From NCBI GenBank assembly GCA_017979445.1, contig CM030707.1:22698586-22762585 (forward strand): a stretch of 64,000 bases of DNA, in the 5' to 3' direction. Shown one piece after another: positions 11,636 to 23,171 of this stretch; the stretch's first letter is position 1; each line of letters begins with the position of its first letter. A program made the position numbers and the translations under genes. The notes beneath the pieces are model-generated. The model had not been told where the DNA came from and made no database searches. It was given only the letters and a program-made list of their open reading frames with translations. The stretch comes from Akebia trifoliata (taxonomy: Eukaryota; Streptophyta; Magnoliopsida; Ranunculales; Lardizabalaceae).

Positions 11636-13915
11636 GTTCATGCTTACCATTTAGAATCTATTTTCAGATTCTCATGAGGTACGTGTAACTAAGACCATAT
11701 TCACCAACAACAACAATTACCAAACAATCGATTGATAACCACTATATTTGTAGAAGTAATGCAAAGAGAAGTGATTCCCTAATATTACTTTAATTGAAAG
11801 CAGAGTTAATCCAAATCGAAGGTTCCAACTTGCTAAGTTAGTTAAAGTATGTGAGTGTTGACACCACGACCCAGAGTCAAAATCCATCTTCACTTATTAA
11901 TTACAAACCACTAATCTTGTTTGCCTTGACAAATATGTTACTAGCCGAAATAAGTCCCTTTGTTGGAATTTCTCTAATTGACAAACGTGAGATACCAAAA
12001 CGAACAAGAAAATGATTATTAGGAAACCAATATCACAATACACAAAAATATATATATGAAAATTCCTAAATTAGGGGGAAAAAAATCAGGGAACGGAATC
12101 GATTTCACAATGCACAAAAAGTGAAAAAGAATTACCATTCTTTCTCCCACAAAATAAGTAGACTAAATACTACTAACAAATTAGGGTTAAAATACCACCA
12201 TCACAAAAGTATGGAATTGCCCTTCAAACTCCACAAAATATAGCAAAAACCACCTACTCCCTCTTCTCTCTTTCTCTTAGAATGTAGTAATCATTTTTGT
12301 TATTGATAAGATAGTAGTAGTTATATGATGATGATGCATTAAGCACATAAAAAAAGGAAAATAAAAAATAAAAAGTAGTACAAGTGTTCCAAGATGTTGG
12401 CAAATCTCTCTTACAAAAAAGCTAATCACCCTTTATTCTTAGTTCCTTCATTGGGAAACCAAAATTTTATAAGAGACCAACCAAAGAGTGTGTTCTCTCT
12501 GTCTCTTCAACCCAAAAGGTATCTCACTCTCACTCAATGAGCTTCAATGAGGGTTTTGGAAAGCTGCTTATAAATTAATCCTTCTTTAAGAGGACAGAGA
12601 GTTTGGAGCAGAGGAGACATGATGGCCTCCATGCATGCATGCCTTTAACAATATCTAAGCTTGAACTATTCAAATTGCATGCTCTCATTGGCCCACTCAC
12701 CCAAGTTTGTTGCCCAGGTTTTTTATTCAGTTGAGTTGTATAAACTCGTACAAGTTCACTCAATCTGAATGAGTTCCAATATGAGTCACTATATATATAT
12801 AATAAGTGATTGGAACTAATAGAGATTGTGATGAAATGTAACATGACATGTGATGTGAAGTCATGATATAATTAATATGATATTTGAGAGATACAAAATC
12901 TTCATCAATGTTGATGTATAGAAGATTATCGTGGAGATTATGAAAGATATTTGGTGGATTTGAAGTACTAAATAGTATTTACTTAAACTAGGAAAGATCA
13001 AAATTTGATTGTATTTTCTTTGATTTTTTATTCTTGAATACATGTTGGCTGTCCATTGAGAAATGGGTTGAGAACCGCCACTTGAACATATAGCTCAATT
13101 GGACTACATTCAAACATATATTTGATGAACCAAAGCTAAGGGCTCGTTTAGGGGAACCCTTGCTTTTAACCAAAGTGCTTCGGTAGAATCACTTCTATGA
13201 GAATTGCAAATGCAAAATTTGTTATCTGGTGATCATGCTTAAAAGTGCTTTTGGGGATCTAAAGGAGGGGTGGGATATTTTGTGAACAAACATGTAATTT
13301 ATGTTCAATCCTGAATTCTAATCGAATTTCTCTGGATATTTTAATTATTATATTAAATTTTTTGGATGTTTTGATTATTAACTTAATACCCTAGAAGCAT
13401 GCTGCGATACTTAGTAATTAATATAAAAATTCAAGGTTATTTTTACCCAAACAATGCTATTTACGCATAGTCGAATTCCCACACAAACAATTGATTGGGC
13501 AACATCTTTTGATCCATTTTTGACTTCTAGACACGTGCGTTCCAATTGGGAAGCATGAACCCTTGACAACATTACCAAGATATTATTGGATTACGTATGT
13601 ACCCCCCAAACTAAGAATACTTGTCCTTGTTGATTTGATTTGTATGTCACTGAAGTCAGGAGTTCATCGAGTTCACCAGTAAGGCTCTAAGGCAAAGAAT
13701 CAATGGACGTGACTTCATTGTTGCGAAACAAGTCGAGAAGGAAGGATTAGATATAAGCCTCTCATCTGAAGATAGTCTAATGAGTTATAAATGCTAATTT
13801 AGACAAGTAGTCAGTCAAGTTCAGTAAAATTTCAAAACAAATACAGAGCAATACCTCAACTACAAGAGTGTTCGCATGCTTTCCTTGGAGACACATGGGA
13901 GGTTCATGTGCGACA
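11636..13915. other. Intergenic, nothing recognised
   Basis: AT-rich DNA without a supported gene. Weak terminal motifs of a MITE (GGCTCGTTTAGGGG at about 13142 and TTACCCAAACA at about 13443) are visible but not convincing. Long open frames overlapping 13777-14221 exist only because of the CA repeats. Confidence 0.45.
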
Positions 13916-13917
13916 GA

Positions 13918-13919
<2 letters not shown>

Positions 13920-13951
<32 letters not shown>

Positions 13952-14068
13952 GGATTGATTAGGAGGGATTCGAGGTCGGAAAAAAAAAACGCTACTTGAA
14001 AGATCGATACTTGACACAGAGACAAGCAAACATGCATACACGCACCCACACACACACACACACACACA
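13920..14068. repeat. Two (AC)n microsatellites
   Basis: (AC)n runs at 13920-13951 and 14047-14068. They create spurious Cys-Val-rich ORFs on the minus strand. Confidence 0.9.
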
Positions 14069-14071
14069 TTG

Positions 14072-15909
14072 AGAATGATGTATGGGTGTGTATGAGCCAT
14101 TGAGGGATAGGATGAGTAAGGAGTCTAGGTGGAATGATATCGAGGTGTAGGGGTCATACACGTGGAATGATGCTAGTGTGTGAGCATCGAGAGATATGGG
14201 TAAAGGAATAAGAGAACTCATTTAGGGGTGGGTTGGTGGTGTTGCACGAGGAATGATGTTGTATGGAGGGAGAGAGTCATGGGAGAGGGGTATGGGATAA
14301 GGGGGGGTTGTGGGGGTAACTTAATTGAGTCACATGGAATATATTTCGTGTGGGGGTAACAAAGAGATTACAGGCACTAACATGTACTACTTGCTTAAAG
14401 CCTTTCAAGAATATAAAAGCACACGAGGAATCATTCATGTGGGGGCACACCAGAGATTAGTTTGAAAAAAAAAAACCCTCATCTTTTACAAATTTTCTTT
14501 TATAATTTCAACATTTCATAAGAGAACATTAAATAAAACAGAAAAATTGGCTAAATTTCTATTTCGAGACTCTTTAAATTTTCAAATCATCGATGAGCTG
14601 ATATTAACAGTACTCAAAATTCAATTGAATCGTATGGATTGAGCCATGTTTCGAATTGATTTTACGCAGTACCCAAGGTCCAAAACCATTATATTATCTT
14701 TTATTTAGCATCTATTCACTTTTGGATCTGCCTTGTTATTTATAATCAATTAATAATATTTGGTAACAAGAATGTAATAATTTTAAATATATTATTTGAT
14801 AATTTAAAAAATGGTCATTCGAAGGAACATCTAAATTGAATATTTTAAATGATTCAAATTAAATAAAGACAGACATGGATTGAAATTAATAGTTAAAATA
14901 GATACAATATTTTAATTAACAAGACATGACTTTGGACATAATCGAATGTAGAAACATAATCCAGTCGAGGCGAAACTTTTGTGACTAACATTTTGACGAC
15001 AATATATAATTTATATTTATTTTTTTCTTCTAAACACGATATTTTAACTATTTTATAAGTTGAAGTTGAGTTTTGTGCCCCACCTTCATGATATAATGTC
15101 AACTATGATATTCAAAATGGGTTCACCATTATAATGAAACCTTTTAAACTTTGGTTCTGATCTTTCGTTATCAAAATTAGAACAACCACAAAGGGTGGAT
15201 AACGTTTCCCTCGCGTGCTACAGTGCTCATTTTGTTACAACAACAAATTGGAGAATGTGCACGTGCTCGAGCATGCATGGCGGCTAAAGCCATTTGTATC
15301 CCCTACCATTTAAGCACAAGTGACATGAAAGTAGGGGTTCGGTGGGGACGATATGTCGATGTGTCATGGAATTAGGACACAAGGTTGATGATGGGTGGTG
15401 GGCTTGAAATTGTAGGTCCATCAATAGTGGCTGTCGGGGTAGAACAGTTGAGTGGGTCCAATTAGAAGGATGGGGGAAATGATGTGTGTGGGAGAAGGAT
15501 GTGAAGCTAAGGTATGTTTGGGTAAAAAGTAGAAACTTAAAAAAAGACTATTGGGACCCAAACCCAAATAGGGTTAGGGTTTTGAGAATTAAGGTCAAAA
15601 GGGTTGGATTTGGGTTTGATCTTTTGAGGTAAAAGTAGATTAGGATAGAAAGTAATTGATGTGTTGAGGCTTTTAACTAAGATTGGATTCGATTTGCAGT
15701 CTCGCTTTTCAATTTTGGGTGGAGTACCTATCATGTAGTCCAGGAGTTGCATAAAGATTATCCAACGACAAGTATCTTTGTGCCACATGGTACATAGATT
15801 GGTGATTTCGAAAGATTCTTGGGCTTTATGAACAGGCCATGCTAGTGGATGGACTCCAAGCTCATGATGAGAATAAGTTTGAATCCAACAACTAGAAGTT
15901 AACAATTAG
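14072..15909. other. Intergenic, nothing recognised
   Basis: G-rich segments near 14100-14350 and AT-rich DNA after that. No motif-bearing ORF or clear repeat was found. Confidence 0.45.
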
Positions 15910-16273
15910 TAGGGCATAAAATGGGTCGGACCTTGATTGGATCTAAATCTATCCATATTCAGATTCAGATTATTTTATGCCGAATTAAATATAAATCTGA
16001 CTTGAATCCTACTAACTACTAACATATCTAACTCATATTGTAGAAAATTAGTAGGAAGCGATTTTTTGTTAAAAATATAGTTTTTCAAGTAATTTATCAA
16101 TTTAATCCAGATAGATCTAGGATTGGATCCGTATCCAACCCGAATCTGAGTTGTGGTCAAGGAACAATCAAATTCGACCCATTTCTCATTCAGGTCTTGG
16201 AGTATCCAAACTCGCTAAATTCAATTTCGGTATCACTCAAATATTGGGTCAAGTCCGACCCATTTTGTACCTA
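15910..16273. mobile_element. Probable hAT-like MITE (TAGG...CCTA)
   Basis: The left end TAGGGCATAAAATGGGTCGG and right end CCGACCCATTTTGTACCTA pair as inverted repeats. Size and design match 10576-10920. No 8-bp duplication was seen. Confidence 0.55.
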
Positions 16274-16727
16274 CCAAAGTAGGCTGATTTTGGTACGAAG
16301 ATCAATCAAATAGAAGGCCAAGAATTTCATAGATGGATCATGGATCCAAATTAGATGCCACGTGTCAGATTGGATGGTTGATATGTTTGGTTTGGTTGTT
16401 TGTGCATGCGTGCGCGTGCAGCTCCCGAGGTAGAAGCGGTCATGATGGGATGCCAGCTAGCAACATGATATCAGAGTCATGAGTCATGACGCACATCATG
16501 TATCGTTTTCTTCCTGCCCATATCAACTGCAGATCTGGTTTTAACACATCATTTCCTTTCCAACCCCTCAAGATTATGTTTCAATTAAATGTTATTTTTT
16601 AATTTTTGAGAACATGGATTAGATCAGTTTTTCTTAATTAATTAAGAAGATAAATATTTTTCCTTATGACTAAGAAATTGATTTAACCAGGTGCAATTTA
16701 TATATATACACAATAGTTTATCTTATA

Positions 16728-17085
16728 TGGCAAAATTTTTTTGGAATAGGCTGATTTTTTATGAGGATGATCTCTATGATAAGTAGATCATCCTCACAAA
16801 AAATCAGTCAATTCTAAAACTTCAAAAGTTATGAAAAATAATTACAAACTAACGATAAAAATAAACGATTCACGATTCTTCAACTTGTAAAGTGGGGTTA
16901 ACAATTTCATAATGGATTGATTTTTTGTGAAGATGATTCTCTTACCATAGAGAAACAATTTTTAATATATGGGTCAAAAGTTTTGAAATAAGATATTTTT
17001 TTTTGTGATGATGATCTCTATGATGAAAAGATCATCCCCACCAAAAATCAATTCATTTCGAAATTTGTACCCCAATTTGTGTACA
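16728..17085. mobile_element. Degenerate hairpin MITE, copy 2
   Basis: Three GATTTTTTGTGAGGATGATC-type hairpin segments (about 16745-16822, 16915-16965 and 16985-17066) match the family at 9138-9519. The terminal repeats are decayed. Confidence 0.55.
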
Positions 17086-17171
17086 AATCAAATTAGGATC
17101 GATTGGATCGGACCACCAATCGGTTAGTAGTTAAAAGATTAAGTTAGATTTTTATTGGGTCCTAATATTTG

Positions 17172-19603
17172 TGTAGACATGAGATTTTCGTTTTCGAAGA
17201 TCTCTCCTACTTGGGTTTGGAGTCGCCACCATTTTTTTTAGATAATGATGTGAATGGTCATTTGGGAAGTACTTTTTGAAAAATCATTTTTTTGTTAATG
17301 ACTCTCGTACGGATATGGTCAATTGGTCCACCTTAGATCTAAGTAAGGGGATTCATATTAAGCAGTAGGGAAAGTGTTAGGTACTTACCCACCCATGGGT
17401 TGGTAAGTGAAAAGGGCGAGCATGTGAAGTGTGGGCTAGGCGCACGTCACGGGTTCGATTTCCCTCTTGGAGTTCCTCATGATTTAATTGGAGGACCATG
17501 GTGGTGGGTTGATGTGGTAGTCCTCCTTGAGATTAGTCGTGGTGCGCACAAGCTGACCCAGACACTTGGTTAGCAAAAAAAAAAGTGGTAGGTACCTTAC
17601 TTTCTCCACTATTGGTGGTAACCTCAAATTTGGTCAACTTGAAAATGAAAAAAAAAAATTGAGAAATCGATTTGTGCCATCGAGTGCAAAGGACTTTGAT
17701 TTCGGTTTAAACTAAGAATGACTTCCTTATTAAGGAAGGGGTCCTTTTGTAATTCATACATTTAAACTAATTTAAAAAATATAGACGATTTTTTAGACGA
17801 GCCCTTATTTTCATAGGGAAAAGGCCCAAGGCCTTAGTCTCAAAGTTTTTGTGGTGTGTGCATTAATGTAGGGATTTTAGAACTGTTTTTTTTTGAAAAG
17901 ATTTTCAATCTCTACACTTTCGATAGAGAATTCCAAATAAATTCCCAGAACGAGCAACAATTGCGAAAGATATAACAAAGGGGTCAGATCTGATCTCTTT
18001 TAACAATAAAAAGCTCAAAGCAAAATAGGGTCGAAAAAGATCTGTAATTCAAAATGAAGGCACTCTTAGCATTGATCGAAAATATGGTAGACCAAAGAAT
18101 AAGCTATCGAAGCCTAATCTATTGGAAGAAGATGAGGTTTATTTTCTCCTATCAATTTTTCTTTCTTTTTCTCCACACCCTATCTTGTTTTTCTTCTTTT
18201 TTGATATTTCTTCTTAATCTCCAATTGATGAGCTTTAATTTTAGTCTTAATGTGTTAGAAGTGCAAAATTTTTAATGGTTGGTGGATATGCGTATGATGA
18301 TTGTGAAAGAAGGAGAAAAGTTGAGAATAGAGGGAGTTGAGGTAAAGTTGAGACTTAATAAGGGGTTTCAATGAGAGATTATGTTGAGAAAGAAGGAGGT
18401 TTTATAGGATTTTAGAGATAACTTTTAGGGGTAAAATGAGATGATGAAAAGAGGTAGAATGGTGTGAGGTTTGTGAGAAGGTATGTATGTAAATTGATGG
18501 TTGTAAAAGGGCATTGTGGAAATAATGTAAGTAGGTTATATTGTGACCAAAATGGGTAGGATTCTTCAACTTGTTGGGTTGAGTGTTAGGTGAGTTGAGT
18601 AGAGTGAGTTTTAATTAGAAGAATGATGGTATGTAAGGGAGTGATTGCAGATTATTTTGAAAGGATGGAGGAGATGGTGATATGTGTCAAATAGGTGTGA
18701 GGAGTGTGTGCTAGATAAGTTGATAGAAGATGTGTGGGGGTGGCTTGTGATTCTAAATTTGAAAATAGTGATAGGGGTAGGTTATGACATAGGTATGGGT
18801 GAGATGTGGGTAAGTTAACTTTTTAAAGAAATGTGATGGGGTTGGTAGATGAATTAGGGAGGTGGGTTAAAGTGATGACATGTGTCCCCTTGTGATGATC
18901 TTGGGTCATTGTAATAATTGATGGTGATTGTTAGATTTGGGTTGAGGCTTATGATAAGACTTTTGAATTGAACTTTAAATCTTATGAGTTTGGGTTGAGT
19001 TGAATTTTATGAGGGCTAAGTTTGAGAGGTGTAGTGATGATGGTTTTGGATTGGGTTTTAGGTTTAATGGGCTTATAAGTTGAATTGTATTTGATTAAGA
19101 TAGGATTGAGTTGGGTTGAGAAATGACGTGGTAAGGGTTAGTTTACTTTTTGAAGGTGATGATGAGGTTGATTAGAAGAATTAGGGAATGGGTTGTGGTG
19201 GTGACATGTGTCATATTGTGATGATCTTTGGTAATTGGTTGTGATTATTGGGTTGAGACTTAGTTTTAAGATAATGGTTGGACTTTTAATCTAATGGGCT
19301 TGGTGGTGAGTTGTTTATGTATATGATTGAGTTTTAAATCTAATGGACTTGGGTGGTGGGTTAAGTATGTATTTGAATCAGAATTGGATTGAGTTGCATT
19401 TAATTAAGACTGGATTGAAGGGCGTGTGATGATGATTTAGGAGAGAGTGGGTTTCTAGCCCATGAGTCAAGCAAGGGGGACTCCTAGATTATTTATTGAA
19501 AAGATAAGTGATTTTTTAAAGGGTTTGGGCCTTAGTGCCCATTCTAATTTTTGTGGATTATTGCACTTTGTGTAGAGCGTTTGTCCAAATTCAAGTGTCT
19601 ATA
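17172..19603 (-). mobile_element. Solo LTR, family A, reverse orientation
   Basis: The left end TGTAGACATGAGATTTTCG is the complement of the right end of the LTR at 753-3029. The right end GTGTCTATA is the complement of its left end, with one change. Flanks ATTTG and ATTTA form a 5-bp duplication with one mismatch. The interior (about 18280-19450) is nearly free of C on this strand, mirroring the G-free run of the forward copy. Minus the inserted SINE the length is about 2.2 kb, close to the forward copy. An ORF at 18054-18275 lies within the LTR and has no motif. Confidence 0.75.
17389..17584 (+). mobile_element. tRNA-derived SINE inserted in the LTR
   Basis: GGTTCGATTTCC at about 17452 fits a pol III B box, and the GGTTGGTAAGTG region upstream an A box. 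The body ends GCGCACAAGCTGACCCAG, then GACACTTGGTTAGC and poly-A. This ending is common in plant SINEs. Flanking direct repeats GTGTTAGGTACTTAC (17374-17388) and GTGGTAGGTACCTTAC (17585-17600) are the target duplications. Confidence 0.75.
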
Positions 19604-20880
19604 ATTTAGATTTTAGAATTTGAATAAAATGACCATTAATCTTCAAAGAAATGAAAATCTCTAACCCAATCGATTTCGAATCTAATCAGATCCGAATTCA
19701 ATCCAATACTTAAAGTCTCGAGTCATTTTTTGGATCAAATCGGATCGGATCAAATCTTAACATTTGGATCCAAATTGAATTTTAGAATTAGGTTACGAGT
19801 GATTAAGAGATTTTAGAATTAGAAAAAGAAAAAATAGAAAAAGAAATTGAGGTGATTTACTAAGTAACGTCTTAGTCTTAAGTAATCTTGAACCTTTTTA
19901 AATAATATGAACTTGTGTTGTCTCGTAATTATGAAAGTTTGGTTGATTTAAACAGCCAATGTTTCAAAAGTAGAGTTCATTTAACATTGAGAAATAGAGA
20001 AGAAATGATGAAAATGCCACCAACAAAGAAAACAACAAAACCTACATATACAAAATAATATGATTGCTCAACATGCCTTTGAGTTCAAGTACGGACCTCC
20101 CTAATTCATGGTTTTTCTTTTTCTTCCATAATTTATCTGCCACGCTTCACACATCTGTAACTCTTTTTTTTTTAATTATTATTTTTATTTGGGAATTAAG
20201 GGCAAGTAGTTCCAAGTCTCATAGTCTATAGGAAGATTTTAAATCTCATCGGATAACATCTGAATCATCCACCACCTTGACCCATTTGAGATCAAAGATA
20301 ATTCATCTAACATTTTGAAAAAAAAAAGAAGATACATTAATGAATTAAACTGCATCGAATCAATTGGATTTTATAATTTTCATTTCAAATATTTATTTTT
20401 TAGTGATTTAAATGTTAGTTATCCATCTACTAATCTATTTTATGGTAAAAATAATATAATCATATAAATATGAATATGTATTAAGTATTAATAGATAAGT
20501 TAAAACCCTAAAACAAATTGTCTACAAATTTATACTCTCCACAAAAGATGAAATTGTTTAAGTGTATGGTCCATTTTACTAAGAAAAAATACCATCAATA
20601 GAACACAAGGTACAAACATAACAATTATTTTCCATAGAATTGTATTTATTTTTTAAATTATTCTAACCATTTTAAAGGGTCACAAGTCTAAAAGATTGCA
20701 AAACTTTAAATTAAAAACACACAATAGGTGATATTGATATATATGTATGGTAATAAAAACAAAACTGTGACTTCCACTAGAATGCGCATGGCTTAAATTC
20801 CGTTTCTTGTTCTTGTCTCATGAAGAATATCTAACCCAACCCAACAAATAAAAAACAAAAAAATTAATAATCATCAACTT
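19604..20880. other. Intergenic region upstream of SAMDC
   Basis: AT-rich DNA. No ORF or repeat recognised apart from GATCC/GATCCGA words near 19670-19780, like those in the hAT-like MITEs. Confidence 0.45.
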
Positions 20881-20927
20881 ACTCATTATGCCTACAATCA
20901 TTCTTCTTGGTTGCTACACACGCATGC

Positions 20928-20952
20928 CTCTCTCTCTCTCTCTCTCTCTCTT
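20928..20952. repeat. (CT)n microsatellite in the SAMDC promoter
   Basis: A pure CT run lies 38 bp upstream of the TATA box. Pyrimidine tracts near plant core promoters are common; no specific role can be assigned. Confidence 0.85.
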
Positions 20953-20989
20953 CATCCCCTTACCTACTCTCTACCCCCACTCTTCACCC

Positions 20990-20997
20990 TATAAATA
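20990..20997 (+). promoter_or_regulatory. TATA box of the SAMDC gene
   Basis: TATAAATA preceded by CCC and followed by CCATCC lies 94 bp upstream of the ATG at 21084. With the usual 25-35 bp distance, transcription would start near 21020-21030. That gives a leader of only about 55-65 nt without an ATG. Confidence 0.7.
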
Positions 20998-21083
20998 CCA
21001 TCCAACACCCACTCCCTCTCTCACTCTCACCTCTACAACAAACCCATCTCTTATTTTTAACTTTCACTCTCTTCCACCCATCT

Positions 21084-22076
21084 ATGGCTCTCTCTGGCTT
21101 TGAAGGCTTTGAAAAACGCCTAGAACTCCACTTCTCAAGCGACGACTCGGTCATTGGACTCGGTCTCAGGCGCCTCCATTTCCAATCACTAAAGGAAATA
21201 CTCAATACAGTGCAATGTACCGTAGTATCTGCACTTGGCAACCAATACTTCGACGCGTATGTCTTATCTGAATCAAGTCTCTTTGTGTACCCCACAAAAA
21301 TCATCATCAAGACATGTGGGACCATCCAGCTTTTAAAATCCATCGCTCCATTCTTGTCCCATGCTCATCAAATGGGTCTTACTCTATGTGGGTGTAGGTA
21401 CACCAGAGGTAGCTTTATTTTCCCTGAATCCCAACCTTACCCTCACACTAGCTTTAGAGATGAAGTTTTCTACTTGGAACAAAACTTGCCTACTACCCTT
21501 TGTTATAGAAAAGCTTCTATCATGCATACGTGGCATGTCTACTCTGCTAGTGATGATGATCACTTTCATAACATGCATGATGATGATGATGTATTTACCA
21601 TTGAAGTATGCATGACCGAGTTGGATCGGGTCTTGACTCGGAAGTTTTATAAAGATGATGTGGTGGTGGTGGATGCAAAGAGGATGACTGAGTTAACTGG
21701 GATTGGTGCAATTAACCCAAAGGCGTACGTGTGTGATTTTGCATTTGACCCGTGTGGATATTCGATGAATGGGGTTGATGGGACTTATTATTCAACAATA
21801 CATGTAACACCTGAAGATGGATATAGTTATGCTAGCTTTGAATGTGTTGGATGCAAAGATGATTGTAGCAATTTGGATGAGCTTTTGAAAAAGGTTGTCC
21901 ACGTCTTCGGTCCAGCGAAGATGTCAGTATCAGTTACATGTGGAAGTCATGAGATGTTGACACGTGTTACAGATGCTTTGGAACCACTTGGGTTGAAATG
22001 TCGAAGTTGTATAGTTGATGAATTTCCAGGGGTTGGAAGTGTTGTGTATCAAATGTTTACGACTCGTCGGAAATAA
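21084..22076 (+). CDS. SAMDC4: S-adenosylmethionine decarboxylase proenzyme, BUD2/SAMDC4 type
   Basis: This enzyme decarboxylates S-adenosylmethionine to supply aminopropyl groups for spermidine, spermine and thermospermine. The 330-residue frame is uninterrupted and intronless, as plant SAMDC coding regions usually are. Seen motifs: FEGFEKRLE at residues 6-14 (the two active-site Glu of the family are E7 and E10); the self-cleavage site YVLSESS, with cleavage expected between E63 and S64 (the Ser becoming pyruvate); KTCGT with C78; CGYSMNG with S227; and STIHVTPE with H240 and E244. All known catalytic positions are present. The C terminus, FPGVGSVVYQ then FTTRRK, and the start MALSGFEGFEKRL match the BUD2/SAMDC4 branch. 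An acidic Asp/His-rich loop (157-169) sits where family members vary. The frame also extends upstream from a TTG, but ATG 21084 is the natural start: it follows the TATA box and begins the conserved N terminus. The orthology to BUD2 is by recall of the family, not by alignment. Confidence 0.96.
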   Translation: MALSGFEGFEKRLELHFSSDDSVIGLGLRRLHFQSLKEILNTVQCTVVSALGNQYFDAYVLSESSLFVYPTKIIIKTCGTIQLLKSIAPFLSHAHQMGLTLCGCRYTRGSFIFPESQPYPHTSFRDEVFYLEQNLPTTLCYRKASIMHTWHVYSASDDDHFHNMHDDDDVFTIEVCMTELDRVLTRKFYKDDVVVVDAKRMTELTGIGAINPKAYVCDFAFDPCGYSMNGVDGTYYSTIHVTPEDGYSYASFECVGCKDDCSNLDELLKKVVHVFGPAKMSVSVTCGSHEMLTRVTDALEPLGLKCRSCIVDEFPGVGSVVYQMFTTRRK

Positions 22077-22398
22077 TTGGAAATTGTTGTGTTGGTAGAT
22101 ATACAAAGTGGGAAAAACTTGTTTTTTATTTTTTTATTGGTTTTTATTTTTTGAGAATGGATGATGATGTGGAGGTTTCAATGGTGGGATCATCATGTTA
22201 ACGCACTCCAGTTTGGTAAGTCACACCTATGATTTTGAGGATATGTGAGGGCTTTATGCTTTTTTCCTTTTTCTTTATAGGAAAATAGAAGATTTTTTTT
22301 TATTTTATTTTACTTTTTTTCTTATGTTTGTTTGTTTATTTTTTTATTTTTATTTTTACTATGAATTTTTTTATATTTAAAAAAAATAAAATCGTGAT
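22077..22398. other. 3' flank of SAMDC
   Basis: T-rich DNA expected to contain the 3' UTR and poly(A) site. No canonical AATAAA lies close to the stop codon; AATAAA at 22385-22390 is the nearest seen. Confidence 0.4.
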
Positions 22399-22608
22399 AA
22401 TACGACTTCAGCTAACATACTCAATCGACTCTCTAACGTGGATAAGTTCAAAACCGTAGATATGTACACCTCGGGGGGGGGGGGGGGGGTACACAATTGC
22501 ACTTCCCTAGGAAAAGTGTATCACGAGGCATATAGATCTACGATTCTTAAACTTGTCCACATCAGGGAGTCGATTGATTGAGTTTGCCACCTGGCGAGTC
22601 ATATTGTT
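22399..22608. mobile_element. Palindromic MITE with a G17 tract in the loop
   Basis: The left arm about 22399-22475 and right arm about 22524-22605 are inverted repeats, for example ACTCAATCGACTCTCTAACG against the complement of GGGAGTCGATTGATTGAGT. The loop begins with 17 consecutive G (22473-22489). Parts of the arms resemble the element at 24777-24953. Confidence 0.65.
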
Positions 22609-22768
22609 AGGACTCTTAAAAATATGAAGAAATTATTTGGAGCATCTTAACTATGTTACTATAAAATGTCATAAACATCAAATGATGGCCGTCTGGTATT
22701 CATGACTCACATTTTAATGTGTCAAGGAATGAGATGTGTCGAAGGTTTGTGATCCATTTTATAATAAT

Positions 22769-23171
22769 GAAGATCTTCAAGGTAGACCTTACACTATATT
22801 GGGCCCAATTCCTTTTCATTTTTGGGCCTGATATTTATCAACAGTCCTTTTATCCATTATCTTAACCTGCAAAACAATGCGTAATGTTTCTCCACCCTTT
22901 ATGGTAGGCCTATAAATGCGCCCCATATGTCCAAATTGGGCTCGACGACAAATGATGTATCTCTCAAATGAAGATCTTCAAGGTAGACCTTACACTATAT
23001 TGGGCCCAATTCCTTTTCATTTTTGGGCCTCATATTTAGCAACAGTCCTTTTATCCATTTTCTTAACCTGCAAAACATTGTGTAATGTTTCTCCACGCTT
23101 TATGGTAGGCCTATAAATGGGCCCCATATGACCAAATTGGGCTCGACGACAAACGATGTATCTCTCAAATG
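22769..23171. repeat. Tandem duplication, 2 x 201 bp
   Basis: GAAGATCTTCAAGGTAGACC begins both copies (22769 and 22970). The copies differ at only about ten positions by eye and include a CCTATAAATG stretch. No ORF spans it meaningfully. Confidence 0.85.

Noticed and set aside
13777..14221. Two overlapping Cys/Val-rich minus-strand ORFs
   Set aside because: They are translations of the (AC)n repeats.
15537..15905. 122-codon minus-strand ORF
   Set aside because: No domain, promoter or splice context seen; composition like surrounding non-coding DNA.
17440..17470. tRNA gene
   Set aside because: A B-box-like GGTTCGATTTCC is present but no cloverleaf can be drawn; poly-A tail and target duplications show a SINE.
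20907..21083. N-terminal extension of the SAMDC frame
   Set aside because: It starts at a TTG, crosses the CT repeat and the TATA box, and has no similarity to the family; ATG 21084 begins the conserved N terminus.
20888..21103. Possible uORF of SAMDC
   Set aside because: Its ATG lies upstream of the TATA box, and its peptide is not the conserved SAMDC uORF peptide.
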